Part shown: positions 34,403 through 43,652 of the stretch, piece by piece
Layout: each line of letters opens with the position of its first letter
How positions within the stretch are numbered: the stretch's first letter is position 1
Assembly: GCF_020404405.1 (NCBI RefSeq)
Contig: NZ_JAIZDA010000019.1
Span: 1 to 64,000, forward strand
Direction: 5' to 3'
Length of the DNA stretch: 64,000 bases
Source of the DNA: Novosphingobium sp. FKTRR1
GTDB taxonomy: Bacteria; Pseudomonadota; Alphaproteobacteria; Sphingomonadales; Sphingomonadaceae
Position numbers and translations under genes: made by a program
Notes under the pieces: model-generated
What the model was told of the DNA's origin: nothing
The model's database searches: none
Seen by the model: only the letters and a program-made list of their open reading frames with translations

Positions 34403-35212
34403 TTAGTTGAAAAACATCCCGCCATCGACGTTCAGCGTCTGACCCGTCACGAAGGCGCTCTGCTCAGTGCAGAGATAAAGAATTGCATGCGCACAGTCTT
34501 CCGGACGGCAGAGGCGCCCGAGAGGTGTTACGCTAAGCATGGTCGCTTCGATCGTTGGTCCGTTGCCAGTCTCGACCTCTTCATAAGCACTTTTGACCGT
34601 GTCCCACATGGGTGTTTCGACAGCGCCAGGCGCAATCGCATTCACGCGTATTTCGTGTGTAGCCAGCTCCTGGGCCATCCCCTGCGTCAAACTGATGACG
34701 CCCGCCTTGCTCACCGCATAGACCATAGAGCCGATCGAAGGTTTGCGTGCGGCTGCCGAAGCGATATTGACGATTGCTCCGCCTCGACCCGCCTTGACCA
34801 TGTAGCGTGCGGTGATCTGACTGACAAAGAAAAGACCTTTCAGGTTAATTGACAGGACACGGTCATATTCTTCCTCGGTAACATCCATCATCCGCTGCAT
34901 CGAATAAACGCCAGCGCAGTTTACCAATATGTCGAAAGCGCCGTGCTCCTGCCAGACCGCGTCGAGTGCCGCTCGAACGCTCGAAAGCTTTGTGACATCG
35001 CAGGGCAGGCAAGACATCCTGTCAGGGATTTCTGCGCAGGTTTCCAGGCAACCGCTACTCGCTCTGTCGACGGCGAAGACCATCGCCCCGGCCTCGGCCA
35101 AATCCCTTGCCGTCTGACGGCCGATCCCACTGCCAGCTCCCGTCACGAACGCAATCTTGCCGCCCAAGTCAATGCGGGGTCCGGTTGTCCGGGTTTGCGT
35201 TCTCTGCACCAT
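34403..35212 (-). CDS. Short-chain dehydrogenase/reductase (SDR 2)
   Basis: 269 residues; the ATG at 35212 overlaps the upstream stop as TAATG. TGAGSGIG (~24), NCAG (~96), Ser in NIASAAARKPS, then YAVSKAG (~166), ending GQTLNVDGGMFFN. A classical NAD(P)-dependent alcohol dehydrogenase of unknown substrate. It lies in a tight operon with SDR 3 upstream and SDR 1 downstream (31 nt gap). Confidence 0.85.
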   Translation of the reverse strand: MVQRTQTRTTGPRIDLGGKIAFVTGAGSGIGRQTARDLAEAGAMVFAVDRASSGCLETCAEIPDRMSCLPCDVTKLSSVRAALDAVWQEHGAFDILVNCAGVYSMQRMMDVTEEEYDRVLSINLKGLFFVSQITARYMVKAGRGGAIVNIASAAARKPSIGSMVYAVSKAGVISLTQGMAQELATHEIRVNAIAPGAVETPMWDTVKSAYEEVETGNGPTIEATMLSVTPLGRLCRPEDCAHAILYLCTEQSAFVTGQTLNVDGGMFFN

Positions 35213-35979
35213 TATCGCGGTCCCATACGGATTGCGCCGTCGAGGCGGATCACCTCCCCGTTTAGCATAGGGTTGACGATGATCGATCGGACGAGATCGG
35301 CATATTCTTCAGGCTGCCCCAGCCGGCTCGGATGCGGAACCTGCTGCCCAAGGCTGTCCTGGGCGGCCTGTGAAAAGCCCAGCATCATCGGGGTCAGGAA
35401 GATGCCCGGAGCGATCGTCATTACCCGTATCTTCTCCCGCGCAAGGTCACGCGCGACTGGTAGTGTTAGCCCAACAATCCCGCTCTTTGACGCTGCATAG
35501 GCTGCCTGACCGATTTGCCCATCGAAGGCGGCGATCGAGGCGGTGTTGACGATGATCCCGCGCTCCTCGCCGAGAGGCTCTGCCGTGATCAGCCGTGCGG
35601 CAAACTGGCTGAGGACGTTGAACGTGCCCACGAGGTTGATCTCGATCGCGCGGCGGAAATCAGGAAGTTTATGCGGGCTCCCGTCGCGGCCAACGGTCTT
35701 GATCGACGGGGCGACGCCTGCGCAATTGACAAGTATCCGGGCGATCCCGAAGGCAGATTCGGCTTGGACGAGGGCCTTCGCGACAGCCTCTTCGTCCGTG
35801 ACGTCAGTGGTGACACATCGACCGCCGATCGTACGGGCGTGGGCGTCGCCCGCCTCATGATCCCGGTCAAGGATTATTACCTTGGCACCTTCAGCCGAAA
35901 GCATCGAGGCGGCCGCGGCACCAAGGCCCGAGGCTCCGCCAGTCACAATTGCTGTCAAGCCCTCAATTTGCACACTCAT
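35212..35979 (-). CDS. 17beta-HSD10-like SDR / 3-hydroxyacyl-CoA dehydrogenase
   Basis: 255 residues. TGGASGLG (~14), NCAG (~86), then NTASIAAFDGQIGQAAYAAS with the YAASK catalytic pair and LTLPVARDLAREKIRVMTIA. The FDGQIGQAAY stretch and the inserted loop after NCAGVAP match the type-10 HSD/3-hydroxy-2-methylacyl-CoA dehydrogenase group, so it probably oxidises a 3-hydroxyacyl-CoA in a beta-oxidation-like step. Adjacent crotonase genes support this. Confidence 0.85.
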   Translation of the reverse strand: MSVQIEGLTAIVTGGASGLGAAAASMLSAEGAKVIILDRDHEAGDAHARTIGGRCVTTDVTDEEAVAKALVQAESAFGIARILVNCAGVAPSIKTVGRDGSPHKLPDFRRAIEINLVGTFNVLSQFAARLITAEPLGEERGIIVNTASIAAFDGQIGQAAYAASKSGIVGLTLPVARDLAREKIRVMTIAPGIFLTPMMLGFSQAAQDSLGQQVPHPSRLGQPEEYADLVRSIIVNPMLNGEVIRLDGAIRMGPR

Positions 35980-35994
35980 TCTCCCCTAGCGACA

Positions 35995-36837
35995 TCAATT
36001 ACCGATCGGCCCATCCGCCGGTTCGTCAGGCATCGCAGCGACGCGAAATTTTGGTTGTCGCCTTTCGAGGAACGCCGATACGCCTTCGAGGCCTTCCATC
36101 CCTGTCGCTTGAGCGCGAACGCTGCGCGATTCCAGCTCCATCTGAGCGTGCGGTGACGCGCAATCCGAAGAAAGCAAAAGACGCCGTGTTGCAGCAAACG
36201 CGCCCAGAGGACCGCGAGCAAGTTGTTCGGCCATCTCGCGCGCCTCGCAGCGAAGATCCGCATCCAGAACCGACCGCGTCACAAGACCGAGCGTTGCTGC
36301 CTCGACGCTCGTGAGACGCCGGTTAGTGTAGGCGAGTTCCTGGGTTCTGCGCAGTCCAATCAGGCGCGGTAACAGCCATGTCGCCGCACCGTCGGGCGAG
36401 AACCCTATTCCCGCATAGGCCATGGAGAAGTGGGCAGTATCGGACGCCAGGACGATGTCGCCGGCCGCGGCCAGTCCAAGCCCTCCGCCCGCCACGGGAC
36501 CGTTGACCGCTACCACCAGCGGCTTGTCCATATACAGCAGCATCTCGATCGCCGAATGCAGCGGAGCGGTGATCCGATCCAGCAGCGCGCCGACGTCTTC
36601 GCCGGCGACGCCAATGCTCCTGACATCCCCCCCGACGCAGAAGAAGCGCCCCTCGGCAGTCAGCAAGACGGATCGGATCGCGCTATCGTTTGCCGCGTCA
36701 TCCACCCTCCGGAGAAGCGCTTCGGCCATGCCGACACTTAGCGCATTTCCCTTTTCAGGATCGGAGAGGGTTATCACCGCGATCCCGTTTCCCCTCTCGA
36801 TGCGCACCAGGGGATTGCTACCGTCGCCGCTATCCAT
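35995..36837 (-). CDS. Enoyl-CoA hydratase/isomerase (crotonase 1, PaaG-like)
   Basis: 280 residues. Oxyanion motif GRFFCVGGDVRSIG (~66) and PVAGGGLGLAAAGDIVLASD (~115). Active-site loop IGFSPDGAATWLLPRLIG (~150) has Asp where hydratases usually have Glu, as in PaaG-type isomerases, so ring-opening or double-bond isomerisation on a CoA ester is more likely than hydration. The start ATG directly abuts the GMC gene stop (TAGATG). Confidence 0.85.
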   Translation of the reverse strand: MDSGDGSNPLVRIERGNGIAVITLSDPEKGNALSVGMAEALLRRVDDAANDSAIRSVLLTAEGRFFCVGGDVRSIGVAGEDVGALLDRITAPLHSAIEMLLYMDKPLVVAVNGPVAGGGLGLAAAGDIVLASDTAHFSMAYAGIGFSPDGAATWLLPRLIGLRRTQELAYTNRRLTSVEAATLGLVTRSVLDADLRCEAREMAEQLARGPLGAFAATRRLLLSSDCASPHAQMELESRSVRAQATGMEGLEGVSAFLERRQPKFRVAAMPDEPADGPIGN

Positions 36838-38475
36838 CTAACCGACCGCCCGTTGTGCTGCGATCGTTCTCTCCGCAATGATGTCGGCCGCTTTCTCGCC
36901 GATCATGATGGCAGTGGCATTGGTATTGGTGCTCGGCAGCGTCGGCATGATGGATGCATCCGCGACGCGTAAACCTTCAACGCCTCGGACTCGCAACTGC
37001 GGATCGACGACCGATTGAGCATCGCTCCCCATGCGGCAGGTGCCAACGGCATGATATCCCAGCGCCACCTTGGCCCGGATGAACGCCGCCCACTCCTCAT
37101 TACTGGCGGGGATTGGATTCGGATTGCGATCGGCGGTTACAAGCCGCTGCATGGAAGGCATCTGATAGAGCTGGTTGATCAGCTTGCAGCCTTCGATCAT
37201 CGTCGCGAGATCGCGCTCGTCGTCAAACAGCCGATGGACGATACGAGGACGGCGATCAGCGCCTAGCAGAACGCGACCGCGGCTCTTGGGATGACAGACC
37301 GATGCGTAGAGCGTGATTATCTGTTCCTTCGGAAGACCCTTTGAATCCCAGGAGGTGGCATTGGGGTCCATGTCGTAGCCGAGCGGCATGAAATGGATCT
37401 GCACGTTGGGTTCATCGAGATCTTCACGGGTTCTCACCAGCCCCATCGCGGGCACGGCCGGTGCGGCGAGCGGCCCGCTGCGGTTCCAGGCATAACGAAT
37501 CATGTAGCCAATAATGTCTATGGGCCGCATCCGGCTGTTCATCGTTGGCTGGTTCACATATTTATTCTGTCCAACGCCCGGATGTTCCTGAAGATTGGCG
37601 CCGACCTGAACCGCGTCATGGCGAACAGCGATACCATGCTCTTGCAGGATGTCGGCCGGTCCGATGCCGGAGCGCATTAACACAGCGGGCGTCGCCATGC
37701 TGCCGGCCGAGAGAATGACCTCCGCCTGGGCCGTGGCCGTGCGCTCTACGCCATGGTGCCGAAAAGTGACGCCCGTCGCGCGCGCGCCATCGAAATTCAC
37801 ATGCTCCACTTCGGCATCGACGATGATTTCAAGATTGGGCCGAGAGGTCGCCGGGCGCAGATAGGCCTTTTCCGTGCTGCATCGCCAGCCGTCACGTTGC
37901 GAGCCATGAGTCAGAAACACGCCTTCCATTTGACCGTCCTGATATTCGGCAAGCGTCGGGATTCCGAGTTCGTTGCACGCCTTCAGGAAGCTGTGCGTCA
38001 GCGGATGGAATCCGGGGCGCATGGGCGCGACGGCCATCGGCCCATGGGATCCATGGGCCTGGCTCGGCTCGCCCGACCAGCTCTCCGACTTGAGGAAATA
38101 GGGGAAGACGTCCTTGAACCCCCAGCCTGTAGCGCCCGCCTCCGCCCAGCGATCATAATCCCGCCGCGTGCCACGAACATAGACCATGCCGTTGATGGAA
38201 CTACCCCCACCCAGTGCCTTGCCGCCGGACCAGGCGAATGCCCGGTTGTCGATCGTGGGGTCGGGATCCTGCGGGTAGACCCAGTCATATTTGGTGTTGC
38301 CGATCAACTGGACCACGCCGGCCGGCACCTCCACCATCAACGACCGGCCGCTCCCTCCTGCTTCGAGAAGAAGTACTTTGGACCGCCCGTCTTCGCTGAG
38401 CCGGTTGGCGAGGACCGCACCAGCGCTTCCACCGCCTACGATGATGTAATCAGCGACTATGAAGTCGTCTTTCAT
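36838..38475 (-). CDS. GMC-family flavin-dependent alcohol oxidoreductase
   Basis: 545 residues, normal for choline dehydrogenase-like GMC enzymes. N-terminal FAD site YIIVGGGSAGAVLANRLSED, GMC signature 1 SGGKALGGGSSINGMVYVRG (~84-103), signature 2 around ILSAGSMATPAVLMRSGIGP (~258), and the catalytic His in GYHAVGTCRMG (~475) with the C-terminal PSTNTNATAIMIGEKAAD. It oxidises an alcohol to an aldehyde or ketone with FAD. Located between the crotonase and acyl-CoA ligase genes, so it may oxidise a pathway alcohol before CoA attachment. Confidence 0.9.
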   Translation of the reverse strand: MKDDFIVADYIIVGGGSAGAVLANRLSEDGRSKVLLLEAGGSGRSLMVEVPAGVVQLIGNTKYDWVYPQDPDPTIDNRAFAWSGGKALGGGSSINGMVYVRGTRRDYDRWAEAGATGWGFKDVFPYFLKSESWSGEPSQAHGSHGPMAVAPMRPGFHPLTHSFLKACNELGIPTLAEYQDGQMEGVFLTHGSQRDGWRCSTEKAYLRPATSRPNLEIIVDAEVEHVNFDGARATGVTFRHHGVERTATAQAEVILSAGSMATPAVLMRSGIGPADILQEHGIAVRHDAVQVGANLQEHPGVGQNKYVNQPTMNSRMRPIDIIGYMIRYAWNRSGPLAAPAVPAMGLVRTREDLDEPNVQIHFMPLGYDMDPNATSWDSKGLPKEQIITLYASVCHPKSRGRVLLGADRRPRIVHRLFDDERDLATMIEGCKLINQLYQMPSMQRLVTADRNPNPIPASNEEWAAFIRAKVALGYHAVGTCRMGSDAQSVVDPQLRVRGVEGLRVADASIMPTLPSTNTNATAIMIGEKAADIIAERTIAAQRAVG

Positions 38476-38526
38476 ATGCTTTCTCTCCGGCGCGCCCAGG
38501 TCATTCCAATTATCGGCAGACAGCCT

Positions 38527-40029
38527 TCAGCCTACCGCGGACCGCTGGTTTGTTTTCGTTTCCTGCACAGCAGCGATGCGCTCCTCGCGAAGTTGCTGTC
38601 GCCGAACCTTGCCCGCGTCGTCGCGCAGCATCTTGGTCACGAACTCAAAGCTTCGAGGCAGCTTGTAGGCCACCAGCCTTTCGCGCAGGAAGGCGAGGAG
38701 CTCGTCGGCGGTCAGGGACCCCTGCGCCTCTACAATCGGCTGAACGATGGCGTGGGTGGTGGCGCCGAAGTCATCATCCGGTAGCCCGATGACCACGGCT
38801 CCTTCCACTTCAGGATGCGCCATCAGGGCGCCCTCGACCTCGGCCGGGAAGATGTTGGCGCCTCCCGACACGATCATGTCGGTGCGACGATCGGCGATGT
38901 AGAGATAGCCGTCTGCGTCCATCCAGCCGAAGTCGCCAAGGGTCTCGAAGCCATCTTCCGTCGTCCGCGCGTCAGCACCGATGTAACTGTATGTCGAACC
39001 CCGGCCCCCGGCCGGAAGTGCGAAGATCTCTCCCACTTCACCGCGCGGCAATTCTCTACCGGCTTCATCGACGACCTTGATCTTGTCGAGATGGGGACGT
39101 CCGACCGAGCCGCGATGCGCTAGCCATTCAACCCCGTTCAGGATGGTGGTGACGATTCCTTCCGTCCCGCCGTAGAGTTCCCAGATCTTTTCCGGCCCAA
39201 GCCAGTCGATCCATTCCTGCTTAAGTTCTGGCGGCATGGGCGCGGCCCAATGCCAGACCGTCTCCAGTGACGAGACGTCATATTTGCCGCGTACTTCCTT
39301 CGGAAGCCGCGAAATCCGCATCATCATCGTTGGGACGAAACTCGTCCATTTGATGCCGAACGTGTCGATGAGGCGTAGCGCCTCTTCCGGATCGAATTTC
39401 GTCATCCCGACGACGGCATGGCCTTCCGACAACGCCTGGATATTCGTCGTCACGGGCATGTTATGGTAGACCGGGCCGGTGGCGAGGATAGGACCATCAT
39501 CCGGAAACCGAAGGGGCGGCCTGCGGTCGGTATCGAAGGTATTGGGCCCGGGGGCCACGATGATCTTTGGGCGTCCTGTAGAGCCACCGGAAGACATAGC
39601 CTTCCATCGAGGGGCGATAACAGCTTCCAATGGGGTGGTTTCGGCGTGATTCCGACCGAAATTGGCCGGTTTGGCGCCGAAAGCATCCTGCAACACAGCA
39701 TCGGATGCGATCACCATCTTCGGGGCGGCCACGGCCACGATCGCCTGAAGCTCCGCCAGCGGCAGTCGATAGGAAACGACGTGCGGCGTGGCCCCGATCG
39801 TCCATAGCGCGAACATCAGTTCGTAAAATGCCGATCCGTTCGGCAACGCCAGTGTAACGAGGTCGCCCTGTTTAACGCCGGCAGCGCGTAGCGCATGGGC
39901 TCGCCGCGTTGCGCGATCAGCCAAGTCCCCCCAGCTTATCACATCATCGCCGTGCCGGATCGCCCACGCATCATGCCCGTGAAGAGCCGCACCGCGTGCC
40001 GGTATCTCAGCCAGTGGAAAGACGGCCAT
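38527..40029 (-). CDS. Acyl-CoA synthetase / AMP-dependent ligase
   Basis: 500 residues from ATG 40029, with GGAGG 9 nt upstream; a TTG at 40035 is in frame but too close to that site. Motifs of the ANL superfamily: MSSGGSTGRPKIIV (P-loop, ~146), ELYGGTEG (~290), YIADRRTDMIVSGGANIFPAEVE (A8 hinge, ~395) and the C-terminal lysine in DAGKVRRQQL (~477). It uses ATP and CoA to activate a carboxylic acid. Position between crotonase genes points to a role at entry to beta-oxidation. Substrate unknown; similar proteins act on bile-acid or ring carboxylates. Confidence 0.9.
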   Translation of the reverse strand: MAVFPLAEIPARGAALHGHDAWAIRHGDDVISWGDLADRATRRAHALRAAGVKQGDLVTLALPNGSAFYELMFALWTIGATPHVVSYRLPLAELQAIVAVAAPKMVIASDAVLQDAFGAKPANFGRNHAETTPLEAVIAPRWKAMSSGGSTGRPKIIVAPGPNTFDTDRRPPLRFPDDGPILATGPVYHNMPVTTNIQALSEGHAVVGMTKFDPEEALRLIDTFGIKWTSFVPTMMMRISRLPKEVRGKYDVSSLETVWHWAAPMPPELKQEWIDWLGPEKIWELYGGTEGIVTTILNGVEWLAHRGSVGRPHLDKIKVVDEAGRELPRGEVGEIFALPAGGRGSTYSYIGADARTTEDGFETLGDFGWMDADGYLYIADRRTDMIVSGGANIFPAEVEGALMAHPEVEGAVVIGLPDDDFGATTHAIVQPIVEAQGSLTADELLAFLRERLVAYKLPRSFEFVTKMLRDDAGKVRRQQLREERIAAVQETKTNQRSAVG

Positions 40030-40059
40030 CGACAAAATCCTCCAAAATCCGTGGCCCGC

Positions 40060-40944
40060 TCATTCCGATGCGGGCTTGCCCTTCCAGGCCGCTTTGCCCT
40101 TCAAGCTTGCCGGCAGTCCCGTCGGATCGATCGGCAAGCCAAAAACCTGCTCATTGTGCGAATGGCTCAGTTGATGCAGCGCGAAACTCGTGCCCATCGC
40201 ATTCACGCGTCCTTGCGCATCTTGCGCGGCGTTGACCGCTTCCTTGAGCAGCTTCAGCGTGAAGGATGGCTTTCTGGCAATCTTTTGCGCCATCGCCTCG
40301 GTAAAGCTCTGCAGTTCCTCGTTGGGAACCACATGGTTTACCATTCCCAGACGATGGGCCTCATGCGCACCGATGAAATCGCTGGTAAACAGCATCTCCT
40401 TGGCTTTGCGGACTCCAAGTTCCCAGGGGTGATTGAAAAACTCAGCCCCTGCGACACCGATTTCGCCAGTATTGTCGGCGAACTCCGCATCTTCGGCCGC
40501 AATGATAATATCGCAGGGCCAGATCAGCATCAGTCCACCGGAAATAGCTTTTCCCTGCACCTGGGCGATCGTGACCTTGGGAATGTTGCGCCAGCGCTCT
40601 GAGAGCCCCAGGAACATTTCCTTCTCGATCCCCATGCGCCCTTCTGCTCCCGCGCAGCTGAAGCCGCACCAAGTTCCGACCGGATCCCAAGGGGCCATTT
40701 CCGCGACGAAATCCGGGACGCGAAGATCATGTCCTGAGGAGAAGTGCTTTCCTTGTGCGGAAAGTATGATCACCTTGACCGCGTCGTCTCGGGCTGCCTC
40801 ATTGAAAGCCGTATTGAGCTCATAAAGCATGGCCGCATTCTGGGCGTTGCGGCTATCCGGCCGATTGAGCGCGATCCGTACGACCTCGGGCGACACTTTG
40901 TCGACGAGTATCGTTTCAAACACTTTTGCTCGGCTATCGCTCAT
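40060..40944 (-). CDS. Enoyl-CoA hydratase/isomerase family protein (crotonase 2)
   Basis: 294 residues from ATG 40944 (MSDSRAKVF), with GAGGG about 9 nt upstream; an ATG at 40968 is less well placed. SAQGKHFSSGHDLRVPDF (oxyanion loop) and VQGKAISGGLMLIWPCDIII are standard crotonase features; the active-site helix reads DNTGEIGVAGAEFFNHPWEL. The insert after GHDLR (a W- and C-rich stretch, WDPVGTWCGFSCAGAEG) is unusual. Reaction may be hydration or isomerisation of a CoA ester. Confidence 0.85.
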   Translation of the reverse strand: MSDSRAKVFETILVDKVSPEVVRIALNRPDSRNAQNAAMLYELNTAFNEAARDDAVKVIILSAQGKHFSSGHDLRVPDFVAEMAPWDPVGTWCGFSCAGAEGRMGIEKEMFLGLSERWRNIPKVTIAQVQGKAISGGLMLIWPCDIIIAAEDAEFADNTGEIGVAGAEFFNHPWELGVRKAKEMLFTSDFIGAHEAHRLGMVNHVVPNEELQSFTEAMAQKIARKPSFTLKLLKEAVNAAQDAQGRVNAMGTSFALHQLSHSHNEQVFGLPIDPTGLPASLKGKAAWKGKPASE

Positions 40945-41032
40945 CGAAGCAGCCCTCTTCCGCATCATTTTCTTTTTGGAGGTTCAGTGCCCGAGGCGCT
41001 TGCCCCCCTTTCTCAAGCGCCTCTGACATCAG

Positions 41033-41899
41033 TCAGGCGGCGTCGCGCTTGCGTCCGGCGCCCGCGTCCGCCTGGTCTTTGGGATAGAGGCGCTGGAGCT
41101 TGGAGTAGGTTTCCTGACCCTCATTGCTCTTGTCCCAGACCATCCATCCGCGATCCATGTGCGACAGGGCCTGCAATGCCATGCCGTAGCCGACGCCAAC
41201 CTGATCGTTGAACAGTTGCTTCCAGCGGTCCACGAAACACTGCCGCGTGTAGCGGAGAGTGAGATCATCATAGGTCGCCATCTGGTGGGCAAGCTCCAGG
41301 GCGCGGGGCATAAGATCTTCCGGGTTCAGAACCTCGTTGACCACGCCAAGACGCAGCGCTTCATGGGCATCGATATGTTGGCCTGTCAGTAGGAAATATT
41401 TACCACGATTGGTCCCGAGGAGTTCCTGCCACAGGATATGGACACCATCGCCCGGAACCTCGCCAGCGGTGAAATGACCCTCGTCGGCATAGACGGCGGT
41501 CGTCGATGCGAGATTGATGTCACCCAATACCATCAGTTCGCCGTGGATCAGCGCCGGGCCGTTGCAGGCGCAAATCACGGGCGCTTCGATTTCGAACAGC
41601 CGGCGGAACATCATCTTCTCGCCCCAAGCGGGCACGTCGAAATTGCTGGGAGTCTTGATGGGCACGCCCCACTCGCCATGGCGGTCGATAAAGACGTCGC
41701 CCGTGCCGGTGAATACGACGACGCGGTTGCCGCGATCCCCACCGATGTCGGTGAAAGCCGGAGCCCATTCGGAGTGATGTTCCGCGCCGTAGAGCACCGG
41801 TCCATCATTGCTATGCCACCGTACGACAAGAACACCATCGTCAGACCGATCGAACTTGAGAGTCTTGTACTTGTCGAAATATTCGGGACGCTTGCTCAT
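41033..41899 (-). CDS. Enoyl-CoA hydratase/isomerase family protein (crotonase 3)
   Basis: 288 residues from ATG 41899, with GGAGAAG 8 nt upstream; the frame to 41962 overlaps the SDR stop. The crotonase core is seen in VVFTGTGDVFIDRHG and CNGPALIHGELMVLGDINLA, but the oxyanion loop lacks the usual GGD and the central helix reads GEVPGDGVHILWQELLG. This divergence, together with the W-rich N-terminal insert, suggests a specialised reaction such as C-C hydrolysis or decarboxylation. Substrate unknown. Confidence 0.8.
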   Translation of the reverse strand: MSKRPEYFDKYKTLKFDRSDDGVLVVRWHSNDGPVLYGAEHHSEWAPAFTDIGGDRGNRVVVFTGTGDVFIDRHGEWGVPIKTPSNFDVPAWGEKMMFRRLFEIEAPVICACNGPALIHGELMVLGDINLASTTAVYADEGHFTAGEVPGDGVHILWQELLGTNRGKYFLLTGQHIDAHEALRLGVVNEVLNPEDLMPRALELAHQMATYDDLTLRYTRQCFVDRWKQLFNDQVGVGYGMALQALSHMDRGWMVWDKSNEGQETYSKLQRLYPKDQADAGAGRKRDAA

Positions 41900-41939
41900 C
41901 ACATCTTCTCCATAAAATTGAAATTTCTGATCGAATTTT

Positions 41940-42707
41940 TCAGGCGATAACCATTCCGCCATCGACTGAAAGTGTCGCTCCAGTCAGGTAAGAGGCTGCT
42001 TCGGAACATGCCCATATGACGGCCGATGCGATTTCGTCAGGACGGCCTGGCCTGTTCATCGGCACAGACGACTGGACATATTGATCGATACTGAAGAAGC
42101 CCTCGGCGGCTTTCTTTGCGAGCATCGGTGTTTCTATGACACCGGGACATATGATGTTCACCCGGATGTTTTGCCTGGCATATTCGAGTGCCGTAACCTT
42201 GGTCAGGCCGATCAAGGCATGCTTACTTGCCACATATGCAGGCAGTTGCGGCGCTGCGCGAAGCGATGACACGGAACCCGTGTTCATGATCGCGCCACCG
42301 CCGGTTTTGAGCATGGCTTCGATTTCATGCTTCATGCAAAGCCACACGCCGGTCACGTTCACAGCGAATATCTGATCCCAAAGCTCTCGCGAGCAGTCCG
42401 CGGTAGCCCCGGTGTCCGGCGATATTCCGGCGTTGTTGTAAGCCGCGTCCAAGCGACCGAACCGGCCGACAGTTTCGGCCACCGAAGCAGCAACCGAATC
42501 CTCGCTGGTAACGTCGGTTGGCAAGAAGATCGCCTCGCCGCCAGCTCTGACAATGGCCTCCAGGGTTTCGCTCCCGGCACCCTCATCACGGTCGAGGATA
42601 GCCACCTTCGCTCCCAGCGCCGCAAATTCCTGTGCGGTAGACCGACCAATCCCGCTGCCGGCTCCGGTAATGAGGGCAACCCGGCCGATCCAATTTATAA
42701 CATTCAC
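41940..42707 (-). CDS. Short-chain dehydrogenase/reductase (SDR 4)
   Basis: 255 residues from a GTG at 42707, with GAGGAG 7 nt upstream; the open frame to 42824 runs into the dioxygenase gene. TGAGSGIG (~14), NNAG (~90), NTGSVSSLRAAPQLPAYVAS with K (catalytic YxxxK), ending TGATLSVDGGMVIA. NAD(P)-dependent alcohol or ketone interconversion expected. Between the dioxygenase gene upstream and crotonase 3 downstream. Confidence 0.87.
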   Translation of the reverse strand: MNVINWIGRVALITGAGSGIGRSTAQEFAALGAKVAILDRDEGAGSETLEAIVRAGGEAIFLPTDVTSEDSVAASVAETVGRFGRLDAAYNNAGISPDTGATADCSRELWDQIFAVNVTGVWLCMKHEIEAMLKTGGGAIMNTGSVSSLRAAPQLPAYVASKHALIGLTKVTALEYARQNIRVNIICPGVIETPMLAKKAAEGFFSIDQYVQSSVPMNRPGRPDEIASAVIWACSEAASYLTGATLSVDGGMVIA

Positions 42708-42741
42708 GTGTGTGCTCCTCATCACCGACGCCAGAGACGCC

Positions 42742-43590
42742 TCACTTGCGCATGTGCGCGGGCAGGCGATCGTCAGGGATGGGCGGCCGATAGTCTTCCG
42801 CCACACCGTCGGTGATGCAAACACGCTGGAGGGTACGGGTTTTGCCCGGGATCAGCCCACCGCGAGCATGATGATAGGCCTGATTCGCCCAGATCACGAT
42901 GTCTCCGTTGCGCCAGCGATGCTCGTAGATGTTCGAGTCCGCGTAGAGGTGCGCATGCAGTTCGGCGAGCAAGTCTTCGCTCTCGGCTTCGCTCAGACCG
43001 AGGACGAGGGCCGTGTTCTGCTGGGTCGCGTAGAGCACCTCCTGGCCCGTGATCGGATCAAGATGAATGAGGGGGTGTTCGGCTCGGGGAGCATTTTCGG
43101 GATAGCCCTCAATACGCTGACGGCCGGTCAACCCTTCTTCGCTGGCCGAAAAGAGGTTAAGGCCCTTGAGACCGCGCAGGCGTTCTCTGGTCGCCGGCGA
43201 AAGCGCCTCGAGCGCCAGTCGGCCGCTTGCAAATCGCGTCCAGGTTTCCTCATACGGCACTTCGATGCCGTGGAGGGAAATGCCCAGAAGCGGTACCGGC
43301 GTGTACAGGAAATCCAGGTGGAACGACACTTCGGAGTCACCCAGAAGACCATCCTTGCGCGTGTTCGAGACATAGCCGACGGTGGTAAAATCTTCCAAGA
43401 CGGGTCCCAGCTTGGACATAACCCGTTTCTGCTGTTCCTGCGTCAGCTCCTGCTCGCGGAAGACGAGATAGCCATATTCCTTAAACAGGCGAGCGACCTC
43501 GTCGTCGTTCTTCTCGTCCCGAAGGTCGAGATCCACCTCGACGCCGAACGGTTGAATCTTTGTAATCCTTGTTGTCGATTGAACAGACAT
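42742..43590 (-). CDS. TauD/TfdA-type Fe(II)/2-oxoglutarate dioxygenase
   Basis: 282 residues from ATG 43590 (GGAGG 6 nt upstream). Iron ligands: H91-x-D93 in SFHLDF, distal His in YHHARGGLIPGKTRTLQR (~250), with the 2-oxoglutarate-binding Arg at the end of that motif. Family members hydroxylate unactivated carbons or cleave ether, sulfonate or ester links with loss of succinate and CO2. TauD itself acts on taurine, but no sulfonate genes are near, so a pathway hydroxylation is more likely. Followed by SDR 4, which could oxidise the alcohol formed. Confidence 0.88.
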   Translation of the reverse strand: MSVQSTTRITKIQPFGVEVDLDLRDEKNDDEVARLFKEYGYLVFREQELTQEQQKRVMSKLGPVLEDFTTVGYVSNTRKDGLLGDSEVSFHLDFLYTPVPLLGISLHGIEVPYEETWTRFASGRLALEALSPATRERLRGLKGLNLFSASEEGLTGRQRIEGYPENAPRAEHPLIHLDPITGQEVLYATQQNTALVLGLSEAESEDLLAELHAHLYADSNIYEHRWRNGDIVIWANQAYHHARGGLIPGKTRTLQRVCITDGVAEDYRPPIPDDRLPAHMRK

Positions 43591-43652
43591 CACAACCTCC
43601 AAATACTAAAGCATCCGCCGGCGGACTTGATCGTCCGCCTCCTCGTTACAGT

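Noticed and set aside
42742..43590. Taurine dioxygenase
   Set aside because: The TauD/TfdA family covers many substrates, and no sulfonate transport or sulfite genes are present.
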